Origin: JABHIB01 sp964497715 | Lineage (GTDB): Archaea; Nanobdellota; Nanobdellia; SCGC-AAA011-G17; PNOQ01 | DNA: 24,515 nt | Reading direction: 5' to 3' | NCBI GenBank assembly: GCA_964497715.1 | Contig: CAZCDH010000009.1 | Coordinates: 1 to 24,515, forward strand | In this document: piece by piece, positions 1 to 7,016 of the stretch | Numbering within the stretch: position 1 is the stretch's first letter | Layout of the letters: every line of letters begins with the position of its first letter | Program-made: the position numbers and the translations under genes | Notes under the pieces: generated by a model | Databases searched by the model: none | The model's input: only the letters and a program-made list of their open reading frames with translations | Told to the model about the DNA's origin: nothing

Positions 1-2
1 AA

Positions 3-65
3 TATTTTGGGCATTGTAGACCTGCTAGATATTTAGATTTAGTTAAGAGTGTCATGAGAAGTTAA
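3..65 (+). CDS. 3' end of an upstream gene (partial, unrecognised)
   Basis: Frame 3 is open from the window edge to a TAA at 63-65 and gives a C-terminal fragment of 20 residues, YFGHCRPARYLDLVKSVMRS. The other two forward frames close sooner. The mixed hydrophobic and basic composition is compatible with a real protein end, and a gene ending here would leave about 40 bp before the next promoter, in keeping with the spacing elsewhere. The fragment is too short to assign a family. Confidence 0.35.
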   Translation, partial: YFGHCRPARYLDLVKSVMRS

Positions 66-106
66 ACTTTAGATTAACTTATAAGTTGTTTGGTAGAGTG
101 TGGCAA

Positions 107-122
107 GGAAAGATTTTTATAG
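107..122 (+). promoter_or_regulatory. BRE/TATA promoter of the graspetide-like locus
   Basis: The site GGAAAGATTTTTATAG has a purine-rich BRE-like half followed by a TATA element. A start site about 25 nt downstream (near 142) would leave a 5' leader of about 33 nt that carries GGAGG at 158-162, 12 nt before the ATG at 175. A leader with Shine-Dalgarno is rare in this window (also EF-1alpha), so strong translation of the peptide is likely. The 20-bp sequence 106-125 recurs exactly at 2066-2085. Confidence 0.65.
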
Positions 123-174
123 TTTGGTAGGTTCCTAAATTTGTTTTAAAACTTATTGGAGGTATTAAAATAAA

Positions 175-393
175 ATGGATTTGACAAAAATTGTTAAAAA
201 CAGTGAACCTGTAAGTATAAAATGTGATAATTCTTACATGGTTGAAAAAAGTGCATATGATGTTAAAGAAACAGAATATGAACTATTTAGTGAACAGTAT
301 TTAGAAAAACCGGTTATTTCTGGAAATCAGGAGATGGCTATAAGTCCTACTGCTTGCTCAATAAAAGGTGTTCCAGTAATTGATGATTTTTAA
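175..393 (+). CDS. Candidate graspetide (RiPP) precursor peptide, 72 aa
   Basis: The peptide is 72 residues long, has no signal peptide or membrane segment and matches no family I know. It lies 21 bp upstream of an ATP-grasp ligase of the graspetide (MvdC/MvdD) class, which is where such precursors normally sit. The first 45 residues or so are charged and leader-like. The tail from about residue 46 is less charged and holds possible hydroxyl or amine donors (S57, T59, S62, K64) and carboxyl acceptors (E53, D70, D71) for macrolactone or macrolactam rings, with C61 between them. The PFFARFL leader motif of microviridins is absent, so this would be a different class. Precursor identity is inferred from position and composition. 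It has its own promoter and a good Shine-Dalgarno, and is followed by a T-tract. Confidence 0.65.
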   Translation: MDLTKIVKNSEPVSIKCDNSYMVEKSAYDVKETEYELFSEQYLEKPVISGNQEMAISPTACSIKGVPVIDDF

Positions 394-408
394 TTTTTTT
401 TCTTTTTT
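394..408 (+). terminator. T-tract between precursor and ligase genes
   Basis: Right after the precursor stop there are fourteen T residues interrupted by one C (TTTTTTTCTTTTTT), beginning at 395. Archaeal RNA polymerase terminates at such T-runs without a hairpin. Partial termination here would give more precursor mRNA than ligase mRNA. No Shine-Dalgarno precedes the ligase ATG at 415. Confidence 0.45.
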
Positions 409-414
409 ATAAAA

Positions 415-1374
415 ATGAAAAATGTATTGATATTAACTCATGAAGATGATCCCCATAGTAAGTCTGTTTGTAATTATTTTGATAAACAAGGAATTAATTA
501 TTTTGAAGTACTAACTGATAGATTAATAGAGGATTATAATTTAACTTTTAACCTTTCTAATGGAATTTTCCATTTATCTGATTCAGAAAGACAAATCGAA
601 ATAAATGAAGATTGGAATATTTGGAATCGAAGAGTAATGGATCCAACTATGCCTTCAAAAATACATAAAGAATTAGAGGATATTGTTTATACCGAAACTG
701 AGAGAACTTGGCAAGGCATGTTATTTAGTCATCGTGGAAAAGTTATAAATCGTCCGCAGGCAAATTTTAATGCTAATAATAAGGTGGATCAATTATTGTT
801 TACTAGTAATTATGGTAATGGGATAAAAGTTCCAGAAACTATCTTAACAAATAATCCTACTGATTTTAAAAAGTTTTATTCAGAATTATCAAAAATTTCT
901 TTTAAATTGCTAAGGGCGCCAATAGTCAAGACTAGTGTGAAAGATGAATATTTAACTTGTTATAATAATGTCGTGACTGATAAACATATAAAACGTGCTG
1001 AATTAATAAAAAATAATCCTTCAATGTTTCAAGAGTATATAGAAAAAAAATATGAAATAAGGATTACTGCCCTTGAAGATAAAGTTGTTGGAATAAAAAT
1101 TGATTCTCAGAATTCAGATTTATCAATAGTAGATTTTAGGAGATATGATTTTGATAATGTTTCATATGAAAAAATCGATCTTCCAAAAAATGTAGAAAAT
1201 TTTTGCTTAGATATGTTGAAACATTATGATTTATCCTTTGGAGAATTTGATTTTATAAAAAATAAAAAAGATGAATATGTGTTTCTTGAAATAAATCCTA
1301 ATGGTCAATGGTTATGGTTAGAACTCCAATCAGGATATAATCTTACAAAAGATGTAGCGGAGAATTTATTATGA
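415..1374 (+). CDS. ATP-grasp peptide ligase of the graspetide (MvdC/MvdD-like) family
   Basis: The 319-residue protein would activate Asp/Glu side chains with ATP and join them to Ser/Thr/Lys side chains of a precursor peptide. The N-terminal pre-ATP-grasp part opens with VLILTHEDDPHS and carries a WNRR motif (about residues 77-80), both typical of the MvdD family. The ATP-grasp fold follows: FQEYIEKKYEIRIT, then VDFRRYD, then FGEFDF, and finally the metal/ATP-binding segment FLEINPNGQWLWLE, close to the family consensus. Length agrees with known graspetide ligases (about 300-340 residues). The start is fixed by the conserved first strand. The gene follows the precursor by 21 bp and its TGA overlaps the next ATG (ATGA at 1371-1374). 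The general class is secure; the substrate is inferred from the neighbouring small gene. Confidence 0.87.
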   Translation: MKNVLILTHEDDPHSKSVCNYFDKQGINYFEVLTDRLIEDYNLTFNLSNGIFHLSDSERQIEINEDWNIWNRRVMDPTMPSKIHKELEDIVYTETERTWQGMLFSHRGKVINRPQANFNANNKVDQLLFTSNYGNGIKVPETILTNNPTDFKKFYSELSKISFKLLRAPIVKTSVKDEYLTCYNNVVTDKHIKRAELIKNNPSMFQEYIEKKYEIRITALEDKVVGIKIDSQNSDLSIVDFRRYDFDNVSYEKIDLPKNVENFCLDMLKHYDLSFGEFDFIKNKKDEYVFLEINPNGQWLWLELQSGYNLTKDVAENLL

Positions 1375-2057
1375 GTTTCTCTGAATTTTTAAAAGAAAAA
1401 GTTGAAAATAAAAAAATAGTACTTATAGGTGAGATTCATGGTACAAAAGAGATCCCAAAATCTTTAAGTGAATTCTTTTCTAGATATGCCAAAGATACTG
1501 ATTTCAACATTGGATTAGAAATATCTTCGGATAATCAAGAAAAAATAGATAATTTTCTTTCTTCTGGAGAAGATTCACAAATTAAAGATATTTTTTACAA
1601 CATATTTGAAAATGATGGGCGCAGAACATTAGAATATTTAGAGTTGATAAAAGAAATTTATAATTTAAATAATAAATATAATAGAAAAATAAAAATAATC
1701 TGTGTAGATATCAGTGAAGACTTTAAATCAGAAGATTTCCAAAATGATAGAGAAACAAAAATTGCAGATAATATAATTAATTCTTTGGAAAAACAAACTT
1801 TTGTAATTTTAGGAGATATTCATGCTTCAAAAAAGATATTGGAGTTTTCAAATCTAAAAATTATTCCAACTGGATATATTTTATTTAAAAAGTTTAAAGA
1901 TTCATTTGTTAATATAAATATGGTTCCAAAAGAAGGAAAATTCTATAATCTTACAATAAAAGAAATAACATCTGATTTGTTACCGGAAATTAAGAATAAT
2001 TATGATTATGAGTATTATTTAGATTCTGTTAATCCTGCAACAATTTTAAGTGAATAG
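1371..2057 (+). CDS. ChaN/Tiki/erythromycin-esterase superfamily protein
   Basis: The 228-residue protein starts with the signature strand IVLIGEIHGTKEIP, in which Glu and His of the GExHG motif are metal or active-site residues in the EreA/ChaN/TIKI/TraB superfamily. It has a second conserved strand (IGLEIS, about residue 46) and a late ILGDIHASK strand (about 147-155). Known members include haem-binding ChaN, erythromycin esterases and Tiki metalloproteases. No signal peptide is visible, so it is probably cytosolic. The ATG overlaps the stop of the ATP-grasp ligase and has GGAG about 10 nt upstream, so the two are translationally coupled and surely act together. A role as leader protease or hydrolase acting on the modified peptide is inference. 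The superfamily is more certain than the function. Confidence 0.7.
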   Translation: MSFSEFLKEKVENKKIVLIGEIHGTKEIPKSLSEFFSRYAKDTDFNIGLEISSDNQEKIDNFLSSGEDSQIKDIFYNIFENDGRRTLEYLELIKEIYNLNNKYNRKIKIICVDISEDFKSEDFQNDRETKIADNIINSLEKQTFVILGDIHASKKILEFSNLKIIPTGYILFKKFKDSFVNINMVPKEGKFYNLTIKEITSDLLPEIKNNYDYEYYLDSVNPATILSE

Positions 2058-2066
2058 ATCATTTTA

Positions 2067-2082
2067 GGAAAGATTTTTATAG
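2067..2082 (+). promoter_or_regulatory. BRE/TATA promoter, leaderless start
   Basis: GGAAAGATTTTTATAG is identical to the promoter at 107-122 (20 bp identical in total). The TATA element lies about 27 nt before the ATG at 2105, so transcription probably begins at the start codon. Confidence 0.65.
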
Positions 2083-2104
2083 TTTTTCTAACAAATTATT
2101 TGAG

Positions 2105-2464
2105 ATGGTAACTAAATATCTTTGCAGACGAGCCCCTTCAAAGGAACAGCAAATACTCACTAAAAAATCTATAGCGTTTGAATTGGAATCTGATGAAAAT
2201 AAAAAAAAGAAATTAAAAGAAGAAATAGAGGTTTTATCCAAAAAAATTAAGGACAAATGGAAAAAATTTAGTGAAGAAGGAAGATACTTTGATGATGAAG
2301 GTGGGGAACTAACTGGCAGCAATAAATGTGATGTATGTAAGGTAAGAAAAGCAAAATATATCAGAAAAAATGATCCGGCTCTCATAAAACAGATAGAATA
2401 TGATTCCTATATAATCTTGTGTGAAACTTGTCTAAAAAAGGGCAAATATAAATTGATAAAGTGA
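2105..2464 (+). CDS. Small zinc-ribbon protein with coiled-coil N-terminus
   Basis: The 119-residue protein is very Lys/Glu rich. Residues about 25-58 are strongly charged and likely form a helix or coiled coil. The C-terminal half has two CxxC knuckles (C75/C78 and C106/C109), as expected for a single zinc ribbon binding one Zn2+. I do not recognise the family. It has its own leaderless promoter identical to that of the upstream RiPP locus, which could mean co-regulation, but nothing else ties it to that locus. A nucleic-acid-binding or protein-binding role is possible but unproven. Confidence 0.6.
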   Translation: MVTKYLCRRAPSKEQQILTKKSIAFELESDENKKKKLKEEIEVLSKKIKDKWKKFSEEGRYFDDEGGELTGSNKCDVCKVRKAKYIRKNDPALIKQIEYDSYIILCETCLKKGKYKLIK

Positions 2465-2482
2465 ATACTATTTTTAGTTAAC

Positions 2483-2492
2483 TTTTTATATT
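2483..2492 (+). promoter_or_regulatory. TATA box for the first Rhs-type gene
   Basis: TTTTTATATT is centred about 24 nt upstream of the ATG at 2512, the spacing expected for a leaderless archaeal transcript. Confidence 0.5.
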
Positions 2493-2511
2493 CCTATTTT
2501 ATTAAGATATT

Positions 2512-3666
2512 ATGAAAAAGAGGATTTTATCGTTTGTGTTAGTGTTTCTTGTAATTGGTGTGTCTATTGGAGTTTCTTCTGATGCACTATTTAGTAATGT
2601 GAAAATACCTAGAGTCGAGGAGATTGTCTCCACATCAGAGCTATCGGAAGAAGGAGTTACTAGATATGTCTATGGTTCTGGATTGGTTGCTAGTGTTAAA
2701 AATTCTGAGATTAAATATTATCATTCTGATAGGGTTCAGAGCAATCGTTTGATAACTGATTCTAGTGGTGATGTTGATAAAGAGTTTAAGTCTCTTCCTT
2801 TTGGCCAAGAAATAAAAAATGAAGGAGTGAGATATTCGTTCGCAACTGGAAAGGAACTAGATGAGTCTGAGTTGTATTATTTTGGCGCTAGATATTATGA
2901 TCAAAATTTAGGAAGGTTTACTAGTGTAGATCCTGTGAAAGAAAATGAACCTTATAGTTATGTTAAAAATAACCCGTTATATTATGTTGATCCGACTGGA
3001 ATGCAAGAAGAGATGGGATGGTTTGGTAAAACTGTTGATTTTTTCTTAGGATTAGTTTCTATGGATAAAGAATCTAGGATGGCTAGACATCAGACAAAAT
3101 TGAGTGATTCAAAAGATTTCATTATGTCTCCTAATGTTCTTGGAGGAACTGAAGGAGAAAAAAATCCTAGAAGAAGTTTGGGATCTATTACAGATCAGAT
3201 GAATAAAGCAGATAAAGGTACTTTTAGACATTTAGTAGATGAAGAACTTGTCCAAGGAGTACTTGAAGGATTAGTAGAAGAGGGCTCAGTCGAATTTGGG
3301 TGGACAGATGTTGGGATTACTGAAGAAAATGCACGTAGAATTTTAGAAGGAGATTATGATGAGGATGAGTGGTATGATCTTTTTTATGGTGGGAATGAAT
3401 ACTATCGTTCTACTACTATCTTGGTTCCTGAGAGTGAGGAAAAAAGAACTAGTTTGAAAGTTATTGACCCAACTAGTACGTTCGGAAAAATTAAAGAATT
3501 TTTTACTGGAGTTAAACAAAAACGTGTTATTGAAACTAGAGTTATTCCAGCTTATAAAATAGAAGGGGTTCGTCAATTAAATACAGTACCACCAACTGAA
3601 GGAGATTATCAATTAGCTTTAAGAAGGACATATCGAGCTATGGGTGTTGAGAGGGGTGGAGATTAG
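2512..3666 (+). CDS. Exported short Rhs-core protein with variable C-terminal domain (polymorphic-toxin-like)
   Basis: The 384-residue protein has an N-terminal signal peptide or anchor (residues 1-23, basic start then a hydrophobic run). Residues about 48-164 form the RHS repeat-associated core: GVTRYVYG, YYHSDRVQSNRLIT, LPFGQE, then YFGARYYDQNLGRFTSVDP, ending with NPLYYVDPTGM. The core normally closes a toxin cage and marks the junction with the toxin tip. Here the usual long YD-repeat shell is absent. Residues 165-384 match nothing I know and share no visible similarity with the other Rhs protein in this window at 13774-15234, although the cores are about two-thirds identical by eye. This is the pattern of polymorphic toxins. 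The gene ends overlapping by 4 bp the stop of a convergent HExxH protein. Toxicity is inferred from architecture. Confidence 0.75.
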   Translation: MKKRILSFVLVFLVIGVSIGVSSDALFSNVKIPRVEEIVSTSELSEEGVTRYVYGSGLVASVKNSEIKYYHSDRVQSNRLITDSSGDVDKEFKSLPFGQEIKNEGVRYSFATGKELDESELYYFGARYYDQNLGRFTSVDPVKENEPYSYVKNNPLYYVDPTGMQEEMGWFGKTVDFFLGLVSMDKESRMARHQTKLSDSKDFIMSPNVLGGTEGEKNPRRSLGSITDQMNKADKGTFRHLVDEELVQGVLEGLVEEGSVEFGWTDVGITEENARRILEGDYDEDEWYDLFYGGNEYYRSTTILVPESEEKRTSLKVIDPTSTFGKIKEFFTGVKQKRVIETRVIPAYKIEGVRQLNTVPPTEGDYQLALRRTYRAMGVERGGD

Positions 3667-4082
3667 AGTTTTAATCCTGTAAAAGAGTATATGATTGCTT
3701 TTGGTTCTTCGACAAACCAATAATTTAATTCTTCCTTGAGTTTTGTATCGTGATCGCAGTGTTTATCATAAAGGTGGTAGAGTTCATGCCTTACCATCTT
3801 TCTATTTGCAAGAAATCCTCCAAGAAAGATATATTGATTTTCTAAACCTCCACCATATGCAGACCATCCTTCAATTTCGTCTTCAAGTTCGCATTTTATT
3901 ATATCTGTGTTCATCCCAAGGTTTGTTGCCTCCTCATAGACTATTTCTTCTAGCTCTTCTTGCGAATCTATTCTCTCTAGTGCGAAATTTGATAGTATAT
4001 CTGTTGCAAATAATGTAGGATAGGCTATAGCTCCTGCTAATAAAGTTCTCTTAATCCCTTTCTTTATTGTTGAGAGTGTCAT
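3663..4082 (-). CDS. Membrane-anchored small HExxH (zincin-like) protein
   Basis: The 139-residue protein has one hydrophobic N-terminal segment (about residues 12-32) that would anchor or export it. The remainder carries HELYH at residues 99-103, the zinc/catalytic motif of metallopeptidases, followed 22-23 residues later by E125/E126 in FVEEPKA, which fits the third zinc ligand of a gluzincin. It is far smaller than most metallopeptidases, so it is a minimal domain or a binding relic. It runs convergent to the Rhs-core gene with overlapping stop codons. It could be a partner or immunity factor for it, or simply a neighbour. A leaderless promoter lies at 4103-4112. Confidence 0.6.
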   Translation of the reverse strand: MTLSTIKKGIKRTLLAGAIAYPTLFATDILSNFALERIDSQEELEEIVYEEATNLGMNTDIIKCELEDEIEGWSAYGGGLENQYIFLGGFLANRKMVRHELYHLYDKHCDHDTKLKEELNYWFVEEPKAIIYSFTGLKL

Positions 4083-4102
4083 GTGCTTGCAATATATTTT
4101 TC

Positions 4103-4112
4103 TTTTATAAAG
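4103..4112 (-). promoter_or_regulatory. TATA box, minus strand
   Basis: Read on the minus strand, CTTTATAAAA contains the palindrome TTTATAAA, centred 25 nt before the ATG at 4082. Confidence 0.55.
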
Positions 4113-4158
4113 GTGTTGTTTTTAATCATTAGGCAGTAATAACATATATTTAGCAAAC

Positions 4159-4168
4159 GTTTTTATAA
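4159..4168 (+). promoter_or_regulatory. TATA box for the pilin-hydrolase gene
   Basis: GTTTTTATAA is centred about 19 nt before the ATG at 4183 and 25 nt before the in-frame ATG at 4189. The spacing favours 4189 (MFKRGISPL) as the real leaderless start. Confidence 0.55.
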
Positions 4169-4182
4169 GGATAATATTAATT

Positions 4183-6783
4183 ATGAGTATGTTCAAAAGA
4201 GGAATTTCGCCATTAATTTCTACAGTCTTGTTAGTAGGATTTACCATACTCCTTACAAGTATTATATTTTTATTTGTTCAGAGTGTTTTTGATAATGCAA
4301 TTGAAGACAATAATATTACTAGTTTTAGTTGTTCTGCAGATGTTAGTCTGAGTTATCGGGATTTTTGTATTGATAATGAAAGTGTAAGATTAAATATTGA
4401 GAATAATGTTGGAACTCCACTAGATAATTTTATTTTCCTCGTTTTTGATGATTTGGGAACTAGTTCTATAAACACTTCTGTTGGACTTGGACCCTATAGT
4501 TCTACAAATTTTTATTTCCCTTATGATTTAGCTAGAGTGTATGATAAAATAGAGATCTACCCAATTTTAATTAGTGATGGAAAGATACTGTCTTGTTCAG
4601 AAAGTCCGATTAATATAAGTGGTTTGGTTAATTGCAATTCTTCCAGTGTGTTCTGTGGAGATAATTTTGTTAACCAAATAACTGAAACTTGTGATGGGGT
4701 TGATCCTGGAATTTGTAGCGTATATTGTGATAGCTTTGGTGAAACTTATGATTCTTGTGACGATTATGATTCCAATAGTGATGGGAACTTCTGCGAGTGT
4801 GTTTGTTCTGGAGGAATCCATGCAAGTCCTCCAATAACTTTTGAGGTTTTGGGAGGAGAATTTGGAGAAGACTTTTGGTATCCACTTATGCTAACTGTTG
4901 AAAATAAGAATGTTACAGATATTCATGGATTTAAAGTATTAATTAGTGGATCCTCTGGTAGTGAGGAGTATTTGCATAGTCAGAATGTTCTTTCTGGAGA
5001 TACTGGAACTCTGAATATATTTCATAACGCTAAAATTAGAGTTATTGATTCTGTCGAATTAACTCCAGGAATTAAAGAGAGTTTGAGCGATGGTTCGGTT
5101 AACTGGACTTGGTATGATGAAGATAAAGAGAGCTATTCGAGTATTGTAGATAATTCAGACTGGATGAGTGTACTTGGTTATTGGACATTTAAGGAAAGTT
5201 CTGGAGATGAGATTTATGATCGTTCACCTTATAATTCTGTTTGTAGGGTTGATCCTGATGGGACTCCTGTGTGGAAGGAAGATAAATATTGTTTGTTTGG
5301 AAGATGTTATTATCTCGATGGTGCTCATGAGGGTTTGAATTGTAGTGCTCCGACTCATTTTGATACAGAAGTTAGTGATGAAATTACTATTGAGGCTGTG
5401 ATTAGGCCGTGGAGAATAATGGATAGTCTTGGAGTTGCCAAAAACAGATTGATTGCTTCTAAATATCATAATGATACTCAAGGTGAAAGATCTTGGATAT
5501 TTAGATTGGATGAAGATCTTCAAAATTTATATTTCAGGATCTATACTGAAAACTCTGTAGGTTCAGAAAGTTCTAGAACTATTGAATTGAATGTGAGTGA
5601 AGGAGATAGTTTGCTAACTATCGGAGCTATATGGCATCATGTTGTTGCACAGTATAGTAATAATTTGAATATTATGAGATTTTATATCGATGGTGAATTG
5701 GTTAAGGAACAATCTTTTGGGAGTTATGATAGGCCAATAATTGATTCTCCTATCTCAGATATTATGATTGGAGATTGGCAAACTTGGGGAGGAGATACAT
5801 TTAATGGACGTATGGAATCTGTTGCAATTTATAATGAGTTTATTGACGAATCTAGAATAAGAGATCATGCTAATTCTTTGTTTAGTTTAGCAAACTGTCC
5901 TAGGGAGAAAAAACTAAATGAGCCTGATTATTGCGAACATTTGGGACATTTTGGAATAAATAATTCTGCAGATATTAGTTATCATAGTGGGGATTGGTAT
6001 GTAAATGATAGTAAATATTATGGAGTTAAAGAGTATATTAATTTTTCAAATCTTTCTAATTGTGATGTTGCAATCATGGCAGTTCATGGAGGTTCTATGG
6101 AAGTTGGAACTGAACAAATGGCAAGATATATCTATGAAGGATTGAAAAGTTTTGGACAGGATGTTGCACTTTGGGTTTATGGTTCAAGGAATACTGGATG
6201 CAGTATGTGTGGTATTGATTGTGAAGAATCGTGTCATCATGTCACTAGTGGCGCAATGGATCCTAATTGTGATCCTTATTTGAAAGAAATTTTGAGTGAG
6301 TGTAAAATTGGAATTGCATTGCATGGTTGTGATAGTGGTTGTCAGGCTGGTGCAAATACTAGTGGGTTAGATCCTGTTTTAATTGGTGGAAGATCAGATT
6401 ATCAGCTAAAACAATATGTTGTTGATGCCTTGAATAGTAGTGTTGGTGAGGATTATTACTTAGTAAATTTTGATGATATTCAAGATTGCAAGTTTTATTT
6501 TGATGAAGTATCTTGTTATCGTGGTGCCGATCATTGTAATATAGTTAATCAATTTCCCAAATTTAATGAACTTTATGGTTTGCCTGGTATACAACTTGAA
6601 ATGCCACTATCTATGCGAGTAAATGCTAGTGTACTTTTATCTGACTCAGAGTGTGATATGGCTAATCCTCCTGCAGGATGTTTTAGTAGATTCGAGAATG
6701 AGAATATTGGGGGAGATACTTTGCTTGCCTCTGAAGCTTATATTTCTGCTATTAATGATTATATAAGTTATAAGGGATGGTAG
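4183..6783 (+). CDS. Pilin-anchored LamG protein with C-terminal poly-gamma-glutamate-hydrolase-like domain
   Basis: The 866-residue surface protein begins with an archaeal class III signal peptide, KRG followed by ISPLISTVLLVGF, so prepilin peptidase should cut after Gly and the hydrophobic helix would sit in the membrane or a pilus. A beta-rich stretch follows (to about 150), then a Cys-rich segment starting CGDNF with about ten Cys (about 157-210), a beta domain (about 218-300), and a LamG/concanavalin-like domain (about 330-566; GYWTFKESSG, WHHVVAQY, FYIDGELV, FNGRMESVAIY). The last 240 residues match the phage/Bacillus gamma-PGA hydrolase family (PF05908-like): AVHGGSMEVGT (H635, E640), IALHG (H714), GGRSD, NIVNQF and PGIQLEMP (E806), the set expected for zinc binding and catalysis in an M14-like fold. 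Substrate is unknown. An alternative start is 4189. Confidence 0.78.
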   Translation: MSMFKRGISPLISTVLLVGFTILLTSIIFLFVQSVFDNAIEDNNITSFSCSADVSLSYRDFCIDNESVRLNIENNVGTPLDNFIFLVFDDLGTSSINTSVGLGPYSSTNFYFPYDLARVYDKIEIYPILISDGKILSCSESPINISGLVNCNSSSVFCGDNFVNQITETCDGVDPGICSVYCDSFGETYDSCDDYDSNSDGNFCECVCSGGIHASPPITFEVLGGEFGEDFWYPLMLTVENKNVTDIHGFKVLISGSSGSEEYLHSQNVLSGDTGTLNIFHNAKIRVIDSVELTPGIKESLSDGSVNWTWYDEDKESYSSIVDNSDWMSVLGYWTFKESSGDEIYDRSPYNSVCRVDPDGTPVWKEDKYCLFGRCYYLDGAHEGLNCSAPTHFDTEVSDEITIEAVIRPWRIMDSLGVAKNRLIASKYHNDTQGERSWIFRLDEDLQNLYFRIYTENSVGSESSRTIELNVSEGDSLLTIGAIWHHVVAQYSNNLNIMRFYIDGELVKEQSFGSYDRPIIDSPISDIMIGDWQTWGGDTFNGRMESVAIYNEFIDESRIRDHANSLFSLANCPREKKLNEPDYCEHLGHFGINNSADISYHSGDWYVNDSKYYGVKEYINFSNLSNCDVAIMAVHGGSMEVGTEQMARYIYEGLKSFGQDVALWVYGSRNTGCSMCGIDCEESCHHVTSGAMDPNCDPYLKEILSECKIGIALHGCDSGCQAGANTSGLDPVLIGGRSDYQLKQYVVDALNSSVGEDYYLVNFDDIQDCKFYFDEVSCYRGADHCNIVNQFPKFNELYGLPGIQLEMPLSMRVNASVLLSDSECDMANPPAGCFSRFENENIGGDTLLASEAYISAINDYISYKGW

Positions 6784-6788
6784 AAATG

Positions 6789-6797
6789 TTTTTATAG
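6789..6797 (+). promoter_or_regulatory. TATA box for the Cys-rich peptide gene
   Basis: TTTTTATAG is centred 26 nt before the ATG at 6819. It begins 6 bp after the stop codon of the preceding gene, so the peptide has its own leaderless transcript. Confidence 0.6.
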
Positions 6798-6818
6798 TCT
6801 CTTTTAACTATCTATTTT

Positions 6819-7016
6819 ATGGAAAATTATCTAGAAAACATATTAGAGGTTGTAGATACATTAAAAGGGCATGATGAAGTTTCTGAGATTATTGATTTGA
6901 AATATAAGATTTTAGTTTGTAAAACAAATTATGATGTTTCTGAAAAAAACTTCAGTGAGTGTTATTGTATCTGTAGTGATTGTGATTGTACTGGCGATTT
7001 TTGTGATAATTGTTAA
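6819..7016 (+). CDS. Candidate radical-SAM RiPP precursor, Cys/Asp-rich, 65 aa
   Basis: The 65-residue peptide has an acidic, helical-looking leader (residues 1-44) and a dense tail of seven Cys in 18 residues (C48, C50, C52, C55, C57, C62, C65) mixed with Asp (D54, D56, D60, D63); C34 lies in the leader. No signal peptide or GG processing site is seen. It is flanked by a C39-like cysteine peptidase (convergent, stop codons overlapping by 4 bp) and, 0.7 kb on, a radical SAM/SPASM enzyme, the partner set for thioether RiPPs (sactipeptide/ranthipeptide). C50-D54 and C52-D56 have the Cys-x3-Asp spacing known from Cys-Asp thioether peptides. A small metal-binding protein of metallothionein type is the main alternative. 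Precursor status is inferred from context and composition. Confidence 0.65.
   Translation: MENYLENILEVVDTLKGHDEVSEIIDLKYKILVCKTNYDVSEKNFSECYCICSDCDCTGDFCDNC

Noticed and set aside
402..412. TATA-like TTTTTTATAAAA just before the ATP-grasp ligase ATG
   Set aside because: It is only about 8 nt from the ATG, too close for a promoter of that gene; the conserved N-terminus rules out a later start.
3743..4018. Plus-strand 91-codon frame opposite the HExxH gene
   Set aside because: Antisense to a gene with signal segment, HELYH motif and promoter; no own promoter and unlikely composition.
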